DNA of 13,398 bases from assembly GCA_002336465.1 (NCBI GenBank), contig DDEP01000175.1, positions 1 to 13,398 on the forward strand, in the 5' to 3' direction. The position numbers and the translations under genes are program-made. The notes under the pieces were generated by a model. It searched no databases, was not told the origin of the DNA, and saw nothing but the letters and a program-made list of their open reading frames with translations. The DNA is from Pedobacter sp. UBA1951. Its GTDB lineage: Bacteria > Bacteroidota > Bacteroidia > Sphingobacteriales > Sphingobacteriaceae. This document shows positions 1-6,915 of the stretch, one piece after another; the first letter of the stretch is position 1, and each line of letters opens with the position of its first letter.

Positions 1-104
1 CCTAGAAATAACCCTGTACCAATGGCACCCCCTAATGCAATGAGCTGTATGTGTCTGTTTTGTAAACCTCTCTTTAGCTCTTTCTTGTTTCCCGTATTTT
101 CCAA
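1..104 (-). CDS. Amino acid permease, AAT/APC family, N-terminal part (runs off left edge)
   Basis: Only the first 34 codons are in the window. After a charged, cytoplasmic-type start (ENTGNKKELKRGLQNR) comes HIQLIALGGAIGTGLFLG, the highly conserved opening of transmembrane helix 1 in amino acid/polyamine/organocation permeases of the AAT type (ProY, CycA, LysP, GabP relatives). The GAIGTG stretch is part of the substrate-binding helix break in this family, which imports amino acids by proton symport. No ATG precedes the motif before an in-frame TAA at 129-131. The best start is a TTG at 102-104, giving the usual short cytoplasmic tail; ATT at 108-110 is a poorer option. The gene lies just downstream of pruA on the same strand but behind a terminator, so it probably has its own promoter. 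A weak TATTTTAG (141-148, minus strand) is the only -7 candidate. The pairing with pruA makes proline a reasonable but unproven substrate. Confidence 0.8.
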   Translation of the reverse strand, partial: MENTGNKKELKRGLQNRHIQLIALGGAIGTGLFL

Positions 105-164
105 AGAAATGGATGTTAAAGTTGTATATTAATTAGGAGACTAAAATACTACTTTAGAAAACAA

Positions 165-189
165 AAAAGCCCCGAATTTCGGGGCTTTT
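165..189 (-). terminator. Intrinsic terminator of pruA
   Basis: GCCCCGA (169-175) pairs perfectly with TCGGGGC (179-185) around a 3-base loop, and is flanked by A4 on one side and T4 on the other. It begins five bases beyond the pruA stop codon, so it ends the pruA transcript read on the minus strand. The flanking A and T runs are symmetric, so it could also stop transcription arriving from the plus strand. Confidence 0.9.
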
Positions 190-193
190 ATAA

Positions 194-1828
194 TTATTCT
201 TCGTTTAAGAAGGGATATCTGTAATCTTTTGGAGGATTAAATGTTTCTTTGATCGTGCGAGGAGAAACCCAGCGCAATAGATTGATCATTGATCCCGCTT
301 TATCATTGGTGCCACTGCCTCTTGCTCCACCAAATGGCTGCTGACCAACAACAGCTCCCGTACATTTATCATTTACATAAAAGTTACCTGCTGCATTTCT
401 TAATGCCTGAGTAGCATGAGCTATAGCATATCTGTCTTGAGCTATAACTGCTCCGGTTAATGCATAAATAGAAGTTGTATCAATGATTTCTAAAATTTTG
501 TCGAAATCTTTGTCATCATATACATATACAGTAAGCACAGGACCAAAAAGCTCCTCGCACATGGTGGTATATTTAGGGTCGTCAACTACTAAAACAGTAG
601 GCTCTATGAAATAACCTTTAGATTTATCGTAATTACCTCCGGCAATAATTTCAACGCCACTGTCTTTCTTAGCGGCATCGATATATTTAGCTAGGTTATT
701 GAATGATTTCTCATCGATAACCGCATTGATGAAATTACTAAAATCTTCTGTTGGTCCCATTTTTAAGGATGCCAAATCACGAACCATCAATTCTTTTATC
801 TGAGGCCACACGCTTTTAGCAATGTAAATCCTTGAAGCAGCAGAGCATTTTTGTCCTTGGTATTCAAAGGCCCCTCTCACAATAGCTGTATTGGCAGCTT
901 CTACATCAGCAGAACCGTGCACCAAGATAAAATCCTTACCGCCAGTTTCGCCTACAATACGAGGATAGGTTTTGTATTTATGGATATTATTGCCAATGGT
1001 TTTCCAAATGTCTTGAAAAACACCAGTAGATCCGGTAAAGTGAATACCAGCAAAATCAGCATGATTGAAGATTACATCACCAGCATCAGGACCAGAAACA
1101 TAAATCAGGTTAATTACTCCATCAGGAAGTCCTGCTTCGCGGAAAATTTCCATTAATACATTGGCCGCATAGATTTGGGTATTGGCAGGTTTCCAAACCA
1201 CTACGTTACCCATCATTGCTACAGATGAAGGTAGGTTACCTGCAATAGCCGTGAAGTTAAATGGTGTTAATGCAAATACAAACCCTTCTAAAGGGCGTTG
1301 CTCTACGCGGTTCCAACTACCATTTGGTGATACAGGAGGTTGTTGCTTGTAAATCTCAGACATGTAACTCACGTTAAAACGTAAGAAATCTATGATTTCG
1401 CAAGCAGAGTCAATCTCAGCTTGATAAGCATTTTTGCTTTGCCCCAACATCGTGGCGGCATTTAATTTATATCTGTAAGGACCAGCGATTAAATCAGCAG
1501 CTTTTAAGAAAATAGCAGCTCTTTGTTCCCAAGCTAAATTTTCCCAATTTGCTTTTGCTGCAAGCGCAGCATCAATAGCCTGCTCAACATGTTTTTTGGT
1601 GCCTTTGCTATAAGTCGCCAATAAATGTTGATGATCGTGCGGAGGGTTAACTTTTCCTTTGTCTTCGGTAAAAATTGCTTTACCATTAATATACATAGGT
1701 ATGTCTAAAACTTTAGAACGGGCATCAGCCAAAGCCTCTTTAAGCAGCTTTCTTTCTTTAGAACCCGGAGCGTAATTGTAAACAGGTTCATTTACCGGAG
1801 CCGGTACATTAAAAAATCCTTTTAACAT
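194..1828 (-). CDS. pruA: L-glutamate gamma-semialdehyde dehydrogenase (1-pyrroline-5-carboxylate dehydrogenase)
   Basis: This enzyme oxidises glutamate 5-semialdehyde (in equilibrium with pyrroline-5-carboxylate) to glutamate with NAD+, the second step of proline catabolism in the cytoplasm. The 544 residues match the monofunctional ALDH4-type enzyme rather than the much larger PutA fusion. Visible aldehyde dehydrogenase landmarks are TPFNFTA with the oxyanion-hole Asn191, the cofactor-binding VVWKPAN (Lys213), FTGSTGV (265-270), the general-base Glu294 in VGETGGK, the catalytic Cys328 in YQGQKCSAASR, and EELFGPVL (425-432). The N-terminus (FNVPAPVNEPVYNYAPGS) aligns with the family's usual start, which supports the ATG at 1826-1828. 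A separate proline dehydrogenase would be needed and is not in this window. The gene is transcribed alone from a TAnnTTTG promoter 24 bases upstream and ends at a strong terminator. It is intact. Confidence 0.96.
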   Translation of the reverse strand: MLKGFFNVPAPVNEPVYNYAPGSKERKLLKEALADARSKVLDIPMYINGKAIFTEDKGKVNPPHDHQHLLATYSKGTKKHVEQAIDAALAAKANWENLAWEQRAAIFLKAADLIAGPYRYKLNAATMLGQSKNAYQAEIDSACEIIDFLRFNVSYMSEIYKQQPPVSPNGSWNRVEQRPLEGFVFALTPFNFTAIAGNLPSSVAMMGNVVVWKPANTQIYAANVLMEIFREAGLPDGVINLIYVSGPDAGDVIFNHADFAGIHFTGSTGVFQDIWKTIGNNIHKYKTYPRIVGETGGKDFILVHGSADVEAANTAIVRGAFEYQGQKCSAASRIYIAKSVWPQIKELMVRDLASLKMGPTEDFSNFINAVIDEKSFNNLAKYIDAAKKDSGVEIIAGGNYDKSKGYFIEPTVLVVDDPKYTTMCEELFGPVLTVYVYDDKDFDKILEIIDTTSIYALTGAVIAQDRYAIAHATQALRNAAGNFYVNDKCTGAVVGQQPFGGARGSGTNDKAGSMINLLRWVSPRTIKETFNPPKDYRYPFLNEE

Positions 1829-1851
1829 GCGTGAAATAAGTAGTTAATGTA

Positions 1852-1859
1852 CAAATATA
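1852..1859 (-). promoter_or_regulatory. Promoter -7 element of pruA
   Basis: On the minus strand this reads TATATTTG, an exact match to the Bacteroidota -7 consensus TAnnTTTG. It lies 24 bases before the pruA ATG, giving a predicted leader of roughly 15-20 bases. The -33 element is poor: only T-rich sequence is found 17-20 bases upstream. The palindrome at 1878-1891 overlaps that position. Confidence 0.7.
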
Positions 1860-1877
1860 GGTTTTTATGAAGTAAAA

Positions 1878-1891
1878 AGACCGATTGGTCT
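1878..1891. promoter_or_regulatory. Possible operator: AGACC-N4-GGTCT palindrome at the pruA promoter
   Basis: AGACCGATTGGTCT is an inverted repeat with five-base arms and a four-base centre. It sits at the -33 region of the pruA promoter, where a bound dimeric regulator would be expected to block or contact RNA polymerase. Its GC-containing arms stand out in AT-rich surroundings. The GACC/GGTC form resembles sites bound by some TetR-family repressors, but no regulator can be assigned from this window. The TetR gene at 6280 has a different palindrome at its own promoter. Confidence 0.4.
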
Positions 1892-1911
1892 GTAAAAGTA
1901 ATCTGAAATGA

Positions 1912-1947
1912 TAATTAACGATAAATACTGGTTAATTACGGTTAATT
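1912..1947. repeat. Cluster of TAATTAAC/GTTAATT half-sites
   Basis: TAATTAAC (1912-1919) and GTTAATTA (1931-1938) form an inverted repeat with an 11-base spacer. GGTTAATT at 1930-1937 is repeated directly at 1940-1947, exactly 10 bases (about one helical turn) further on. The two 8-base arms are identical to the arms of the operator-like palindrome in front of the TetR gene (6240-6258), although the spacing differs. The cluster lies 53-95 bases upstream of the pruA -7 element, in the region shared with the divergent secreted-protein gene. The sequence is AT-rich, so chance is a real alternative. Confidence 0.35.
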
Positions 1948-2212
1948 TTTTCTTTGAAATATAAGTTGCCATTTGTGCTTTTGTTTCGATAACAACAAAG
2001 CCAGGTTTAACCCGTTTTCTAAGGTTTTTATAGGCTGTCTTTAGACAAGGTTCATCATATCTTTTTTATGATTTGTGGCATAAAAAGTGCTGCAAGGCTT
2101 AAAACTTTAATGTTTATAGGTCGTTGAAAAAAAAAGTGTGTTAAGTTGTTTATTTTTAAATAGTTAATTCTTAACTTTAAACGAAATAGTTCTGCCTTTA
2201 AAATAAGGTTTT

Positions 2213-2323
2213 ATGAAAGAAATTCTGCAAAAAGCACTACCTATGCTATTTGTTGTTCTATTGGTCTTTTTAACTGCGATACAATTCCACGGGAACTACC
2301 ATTTATATGGTTATTTGAGATAA
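2213..2323 (+). CDS. Possible small membrane protein, 36 residues
   Basis: An ATG-started ORF encodes a 36-residue peptide. It has a short amphipathic start (MKEILQKALP), one strongly hydrophobic stretch (residues 11-23, MLFVVLLVFLTAI) long enough for a short membrane helix, and a polar, aromatic-rich tail ending HLYGYLR. A weak purine-rich AAGG lies four bases before the ATG. I do not recognise the sequence. It stands alone between pruA and the secreted beta-helix gene on the same strand as the latter, 139 bases before its start, so it could lie in that gene's leader. Short hydrophobic ORFs arise easily by chance in T-rich DNA, and no exact promoter motif precedes it, so this is only a candidate. 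Confidence 0.25.
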   Translation: MKEILQKALPMLFVVLLVFLTAIQFHGNYHLYGYLR

Positions 2324-2462
2324 ATAAATCTCTAAATGGCCAAGCCAATACCTAATATCCGCTTTATGGTGGGGTATCATCAATTTTTCTGTTCTTGGCT
2401 TAACCTTGAATCTTAATTTTTAACATTTAAAAATAAATCTAATCACCAATAAACTAAATAAT

Positions 2463-5400
2463 ATGAAAAAACTTTACTTAAAAAAATGTTGTTTTTTACT
2501 TGCATTGCTACTGCTTTGCTCTTTTGGCATAAGAGCACAGATTTATGTTGATGCAAACCGACCTGATGACTCTGGCAATGGTCTTACTCCCGGAGCCGCA
2601 AAAAGAACAATCCAGGCAGCAGTTAATGCGGCTTCGGCATCTGAAGTTATCCTTATTTCTGCAGGTACTTATGATGAACTTGTTGTTATCAATAAACCAC
2701 TTACCATTGATGGGTTAGATCAAGCACAAGTCAATGTGCAGTATTCAGGAATAGTGGGTGTTGGTGTTACCCCTGCTTTATTTACGGTGGCAGCTCAAAA
2801 TGTGAGCATCAAAAACCTAAGTATGAATGTAGATCTTAGCAAATTATGGTCTGCGGTTATTACTTCTGGTAATGCTTCAGGTTTAAATATCCTGAATAGT
2901 AAAATTACTGCGTTGAGAACTTCAAATGGCAATGCTGCAAGCTATACAGATAGAAACGCTATAGGAGTAAATATTTCAGGACGAACCATTCCTGGTGTGA
3001 CCAATACCAGCGCATCGGGTTTAGGTGCAATTACCGTAAAAGGAACCACAATAGAATACACTCCTGCTGCCGGAGGCTTAAATGATGCCATATTCAGGGC
3101 CGGAGTTGCTGTGGATAATTATACCCTAGTAGTAGGAGGAGCAACTCCACAAGAAATAAATACCATAACATCTGTAAACCATGATGTAATCTATAGATTT
3201 GGCAATCAGGGCAGCTCCTCTGTTCAGGGTAATACTTTTAAAGGAGGAGGTGTAGAAATAGCAGAATTAAATGCCGGAGTACAGTCTTTTGTGCTGGATG
3301 GAAATACATTCACTTCAAGCGTAGGTGCTTATTCTGCCCCCACTGCGGCCCAGATCAGAATACAAAATAACGGAGCTAATATACCCATCACGGTTAAGAA
3401 CAATATAGTTGGAGGCAAGTATTGGCTAGCTAGCTTAGAAAACGTAAAAAACGTTGTTTTTGATGGAAATACTTTTACCGGGGCTAATATTGACGTAGGG
3501 GTTTTTCCAGGTCTTGCGGGCATAAAACCTAAACTGGTTACCATTAATACTAAAACCATTGCTTCATCTACAGTTGCTAACATAGATTTAGGTGTTACTT
3601 TTATCAACAACACTTTTAATGTAGGCACGGCGACAAATGCTACCGCTGTTGGTTTTTATAACCATAAAACCCCAGCAAATTATGGAGACTTTATTATTGG
3701 TAAAAAAGATAATCCAAATATCTTTAATAACGGATTTGAGAATTTTATTTACATAGATAATGACAATAATACTCCTACTAAAGATGGAGGGAATGTAGGT
3801 ATGGCAGGTTACCCTGAATATAGCGACAACATTGCTTTATCTACTACGGGTTACTGGACAGCAAATATTCGCGCAGATCAGAATAAATTTTTTATAGGAG
3901 GGCAGCTTAAAACGCCTTATGAGATGACTGATGTTGAAAGAAGTCAGTTAGGTAATCAGATTTTTGATAAGAACGATGTTTCAAATATAGGAGAAGTGCA
4001 ATATTATTTTCCGGTTACCAATGTAAATAGCGGTAATACATATACCACTATACAATCTGCTATAGATGCTGCTGCACCTGGTGATGAAATTAATACTCTG
4101 TCTGGAGTGTATGTAGAAAATGTAAATGTCAATAAACAAAATCTAAAACTTATTGGGCCGGGGGCTACATTGGCCACTATTAAGGGCGTAAAAGGTGTTG
4201 CGGGTGGCACAACGGTAGCATTAGCGCAAACGGGGGTTGTATTAGAAGGTTTTACCGTTACCCGTGATGGTAATAATACTACGGATTGGAATGGTGCTTT
4301 AAATAACCAGGGTGTTTCCATGAACGCCAATAATACTACTGCCAGAAAATTGATTATCACAGGTAACAGAAATGGTTTATACATTAACAATCGCCAAAAT
4401 GTATTGGTAGAATATTGCGACATAGACAATAACCGTACGGGCATACAAACTGCAAATGATATATCTGGAACTATTATCAGGAATAACAATATAACCAATA
4501 ACTGGACGATGGGATTCTTATATATCAATCCTTCTGATCCGGTAAACGGAATGGGGCAGACTACTGCTGCAGATATTGTTAAAAACAAGATTACAGGGAA
4601 TTGGTACTCACAGGTAGAATTCCGCACTAATAACATTAACGTACTTAATTTTGGTGCAAACTTTCTGGGTCAGGTTTCAGGTGTAGCAGCTTCTGTTTCT
4701 ACGAACCCTTCTGGCGAACCGGGTTATGCTGCACAAATCCCTGCTGCTTTTGGTGGGAGTGCTAGTGCACCCGGTACCTCTTATATGATTTGTGGAATTC
4801 ACTCAGACAGAGTGGATTATTCAGCTGATTTAGAAAGTTATGCCGATGCAGATCCAGCAATAGGATATCAGCCTAACGACTCTAAGGTTTTAGTTTATGA
4901 AAGAGGCCCATTGGCTACTTTGTCGCCACGACTTTCATCTGCAGCTAAAATTGTGAGTGCAGGAGGAACGATTTTATTAAAAGATGCAACCATAAATTCA
5001 GGAGGTGATATTCCGATAAATGCCACACTTGATGCCGATGATCCCGCAATTGTTGTTAATGGAAATTTAAAACTGAATGGAAGTAATACCTTGTTAACGC
5101 TTGCAAAACCAGCTACTTTTAATGGTACTATAGAGTTTGCAGGCAGTAGCATTAAATCAACAACAACCAATACCTTAACTGCATCCAGTTCAATCATTAG
5201 CGGTGCGGGCTATGTTGATGGTCCGTTAAAATTAACAGGTGCTTCTCTTACTTATGATATGCCTTTAGGTAAAGGAGGAGTGCAGACTTTAATTTCGTTT
5301 AATAATCCTGCCGCTGCTATAACAGCAGAGTATTTTAATGCAGATGCAGGTAATACTTCAACTATTGCAGCGGGATCTTCACTTACTTCTGTAAGTGATA

Positions 5401-6173
5401 AAGAATATTGGAATGTAAGCAGTACAGGTACAGTAGGTACAGTTTCGTTAACTACTTTCGATAAGAACGGCAGCGGTATTTCAGGTACCTTAATTACAGA
5501 AGTTGCATTTTATGGAGGTACAGAGTGGTCTAGCTATGGTGGAACTTCACAAACAACTACAGGTAATAAATTTAGCTTAACATCTAATTTAAATCCTATT
5601 ACCACTATCACAGGTAAGTTTACCTTCGGAACAGGAGGACCACTTCCAGTAGATTTGGTTGCTTTTGAGGCAAATCGTGCAAATAACGGGGCTTTAATAA
5701 CTTGGGAAACTGCAACGGAAAACCAGAACAAAGAATTTGTTATTGAAAAAAGCTTTGATGGTAAAAAATTCTTTGAACTGAAAAGAATAGATGCCAAAGG
5801 CGCTGGAAAATACAGTTATACTGATGTAACTTTCTTAAATTCTGCTTATTATAGGTTAACTCAGATAGATGTAGATGGAAAACTTACCACATATGATAAG
5901 CAAATAAAATTTGTAAAAGGATTGAATGATGGAGTGAGTGTAACTGCATATCCAAATCCTACCACATCAAAACTCTTTGTGAGCGTGGCTTCAACAGAAA
6001 AAGAACTGGTTAAACTACAATTGGTAGATATAACCGGGAGAATTCTTAAAGTACAGCAGGCAGATACTTCACAGCCTATCGCATTTGATATTAGTGATGC
6101 AAAACCTGGTGTATATACATTAAGGATATTAAAAAACACAGGTGATCTAGCTAAGAAAATCGTAAAACTCTAA
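2463..6173 (+). CDS. Secreted parallel beta-helix protein with T9SS type A sorting domain
   Basis: The 1236-residue product starts with a clear Sec signal peptide (lysines, then CCFLLALLLLCSFG, likely cleaved after RA at 24-25). Residues 27-440 form a right-handed beta-helix (pectate-lyase-like fold). It opens with YVDANRPDDSGNG...RTIQAAVNAAS and carries repeated rung turns ending GNTF or NNTF near 256, 280, 335 and 382. A second module (515-730) restarts with the related TYTTIQSAIDAAAPGDEI and has many NN-x-I turns. Residues 805-1055 are another beta-rich, Gly/Ser/Thr-rich stretch. LPVDLVAFEA...ALITWETATE (1061-1150) is the fibronectin-like domain commonly found before the sorting signal. 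Residues 1161-1236 (AYPNPTTSKLFV...DITGR...PGVYTLRI, ending KKIVKL) are a typical T9SS type A sorting domain. The protein is therefore exported and either released or attached to the surface. No catalytic residues could be identified, so polysaccharide binding, polysaccharide cleavage or adhesion are all possible. It is a single gene closed by a terminator. Confidence 0.9.
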   Translation: MKKLYLKKCCFLLALLLLCSFGIRAQIYVDANRPDDSGNGLTPGAAKRTIQAAVNAASASEVILISAGTYDELVVINKPLTIDGLDQAQVNVQYSGIVGVGVTPALFTVAAQNVSIKNLSMNVDLSKLWSAVITSGNASGLNILNSKITALRTSNGNAASYTDRNAIGVNISGRTIPGVTNTSASGLGAITVKGTTIEYTPAAGGLNDAIFRAGVAVDNYTLVVGGATPQEINTITSVNHDVIYRFGNQGSSSVQGNTFKGGGVEIAELNAGVQSFVLDGNTFTSSVGAYSAPTAAQIRIQNNGANIPITVKNNIVGGKYWLASLENVKNVVFDGNTFTGANIDVGVFPGLAGIKPKLVTINTKTIASSTVANIDLGVTFINNTFNVGTATNATAVGFYNHKTPANYGDFIIGKKDNPNIFNNGFENFIYIDNDNNTPTKDGGNVGMAGYPEYSDNIALSTTGYWTANIRADQNKFFIGGQLKTPYEMTDVERSQLGNQIFDKNDVSNIGEVQYYFPVTNVNSGNTYTTIQSAIDAAAPGDEINTLSGVYVENVNVNKQNLKLIGPGATLATIKGVKGVAGGTTVALAQTGVVLEGFTVTRDGNNTTDWNGALNNQGVSMNANNTTARKLIITGNRNGLYINNRQNVLVEYCDIDNNRTGIQTANDISGTIIRNNNITNNWTMGFLYINPSDPVNGMGQTTAADIVKNKITGNWYSQVEFRTNNINVLNFGANFLGQVSGVAASVSTNPSGEPGYAAQIPAAFGGSASAPGTSYMICGIHSDRVDYSADLESYADADPAIGYQPNDSKVLVYERGPLATLSPRLSSAAKIVSAGGTILLKDATINSGGDIPINATLDADDPAIVVNGNLKLNGSNTLLTLAKPATFNGTIEFAGSSIKSTTTNTLTASSSIISGAGYVDGPLKLTGASLTYDMPLGKGGVQTLISFNNPAAAITAEYFNADAGNTSTIAAGSSLTSVSDKEYWNVSSTGTVGTVSLTTFDKNGSGISGTLITEVAFYGGTEWSSYGGTSQTTTGNKFSLTSNLNPITTITGKFTFGTGGPLPVDLVAFEANRANNGALITWETATENQNKEFVIEKSFDGKKFFELKRIDAKGAGKYSYTDVTFLNSAYYRLTQIDVDGKLTTYDKQIKFVKGLNDGVSVTAYPNPTTSKLFVSVASTEKELVKLQLVDITGRILKVQQADTSQPIAFDISDAKPGVYTLRILKNTGDLAKKIVKL

Positions 6174-6189
6174 GCTTTTACCTATAGAG

Positions 6190-6224
6190 AAAAAGAGGAA
6201 AGATTAAATCTTTCCTCTTTTTTT
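6190..6224 (+). terminator. Intrinsic terminator after the secreted beta-helix gene
   Basis: AAAAAGAGGAAAGAT (6190-6204) pairs fully with ATCTTTCCTCTTTTT across a 3-base loop (TAA) and runs into a T-rich tail. It begins 17 bases after the stop codon at 6171-6173. It separates the secreted-protein gene from the efflux operon, whose promoter begins within about 15 bases of its end. Confidence 0.9.
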
Positions 6225-6239
6225 ATAATTTTATTTTTT

Positions 6240-6258
6240 TAATTAACGGTGTTAATTA
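6240..6258. promoter_or_regulatory. Operator-like palindrome (O1) in the efflux operon promoter
   Basis: TAATTAACGGTGTTAATTA is a 19-base palindrome with perfect 8-base arms around GGT. It fills the space between the expected -33 position (a T-run near 6234-6239) and the exact -7 element at 6257-6264, overlapping the latter by two bases. That is where an autorepressor would act, and the first gene downstream encodes a TetR-type repressor. Fourteen bases of it (6243-6256) recur exactly at 6921-6934. That TetR binds here is inferred from position and symmetry. Confidence 0.75.
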
Positions 6259-6264
6259 TATTTG
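6257..6264 (+). promoter_or_regulatory. Promoter -7 element of the tetR-RND efflux operon
   Basis: TATATTTG is an exact TAnnTTTG match, 15 bases before the ATG at 6280. The predicted start of transcription is near 6270, leaving a leader of about 10 bases. The same element excludes the upstream in-frame TTG at 6262 as a start codon. No other convincing promoter was seen within the four-gene operon. Confidence 0.75.
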
Positions 6265-6279
6265 TTTGATTTTTGCATT

Positions 6280-6915
6280 ATGGGTAGAAAAGAAAAAAAC
6301 GAGCAACAGCGCGAAGATATCAGGCAAATGATATTAAAAGAAGCTAAGAACCTGTTCCTTAAAGATGGGTATGAGGCCACATCTATGAGGAAAGTTGCGC
6401 AGGAAGTAGGTATAAGCCCTACCACCATTTATCTATATTATAAAGATAAAAATGATATGGCCTATGCCTTGCATAAGGAAGGCTTTAAGATGTTGGGTAA
6501 GCAGTTTATGGTGCTGCAAAGTGTAGAGAATGCTTTTGAACGCTTAAAAGCCATGGGACGGATTTATTTGCAATTTGCTTTGGAAAATCCTGATTTTTAT
6601 GAGCTTATGTTCATTATGAAAGAGCCGATTGAATTTCTAGAAAGACAAGATAAGTGCGAATGGGAAGAAGGTGAGCAGGCCTTTAACAGTTTACTCAATA
6701 CTGTTGCAGATTGTAAGAAAGAAGGTTTTTTTAAAGATATGGATGATAGGATAGTGGCGCTCAATATCTGGGCTCTTGTACATGGTTTGTGCAGCCTGAA
6801 GCTTCAAGGACATTTGGATCATGTTGCGGCTGCACATCTTGGAGAAGATATGCAAAGAGATGTGTTAGATGATGCTTATAATGGTTTGATATTAATGATA
6901 AACAAGTTGAGATAA
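6280..6915 (+). CDS. TetR/AcrR-family transcriptional repressor of the adjacent RND efflux operon
   Basis: This 211-residue protein has the family's N-terminal DNA-binding domain. Helix 1 spans QREDIRQMILKEAKNLFLKDGYEATSM, and the helix-turn-helix is MRKVAQEVGISPTTIYLYYKDKNDM (about 36-60). The C-terminal ligand-binding and dimerisation part contains NPDFYELMFI and ALNIWALVHGLCSL, resembling the WHG-type TetR C-terminal domain. Such proteins bind palindromic operators as dimers and let go when a small molecule binds. The start is the ATG at 6280-6282 because the in-frame TTG at 6262 lies inside the -7 promoter element. The stop TAA overlaps the ATG of the TolC-like gene (TAATG). Being first in an efflux operon with a palindrome in its promoter, it most likely represses itself and the pump together. 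The inducer is unknown. Confidence 0.92.
   Translation: MGRKEKNEQQREDIRQMILKEAKNLFLKDGYEATSMRKVAQEVGISPTTIYLYYKDKNDMAYALHKEGFKMLGKQFMVLQSVENAFERLKAMGRIYLQFALENPDFYELMFIMKEPIEFLERQDKCEWEEGEQAFNSLLNTVADCKKEGFFKDMDDRIVALNIWALVHGLCSLKLQGHLDHVAAAHLGEDMQRDVLDDAYNGLILMINKLR

Larger units (their letters stand above)
1829..2462. other. 634-bp divergent intergenic region between pruA and the secreted beta-helix gene
   Basis: The pruA side holds the promoter, palindrome and half-site cluster listed separately. The rest contains short inverted repeats (TGTCT-TT-AGACA at 2036-2047, AGTTAA-N3-TTAACT at 2162-2176, ATTTTTAA-N3-TTAAAAAT at 2416-2434), a separated pair AAGCCAA/TTGGCTT (2342-2348 and 2395-2401), and the small ORF at 2213. 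No tRNA, recognisable riboswitch or gene remnant was seen. No exact TAnnTTTG exists on the plus strand. The nearest matches before the ATG at 2463 are TAACCTTG (2401-2408) and TAATTTTT (2414-2421), each with one mismatch, so the promoter of the secreted-protein gene is not settled. Confidence 0.6.

Noticed and set aside
851..1156. 101-codon open frame on the plus strand
   Set aside because: It is antisense to the catalytic core of pruA, and its translation has no domain features.
2162..2176. AGTTAA-N3-TTAACT palindrome as a further TetR operator copy
   Set aside because: The half-sites point the opposite way from TTAAC-N3-GTTAA and the arms are made of common AT-rich words, so it does not match the operator at 6240-6258.
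2342..2401. Possible riboswitch-like structure from AAGCCAA/TTGGCTT and ATACC/GGTAT pairs
   Set aside because: The two stems do not stack (a 17-base bulge on one side only) and no known riboswitch core was recognised. It is noted only as part of the intergenic description.
4004..4636. 210-codon open frame on the minus strand
   Set aside because: It lies entirely within the secreted beta-helix gene, whose frame has clear domain and signal-peptide evidence. The antisense translation shows only a generic hydrophobic composition from the reverse of Asn/Thr/Ile-rich codons and no recognisable domain.
6262..6279. Longer tetR product starting at TTG 6262
   Set aside because: The TTG is inside the exact -7 promoter element (6257-6264), so it would lie upstream of the predicted transcript start. 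The ATG at 6280 gives a normal TetR N-terminus.
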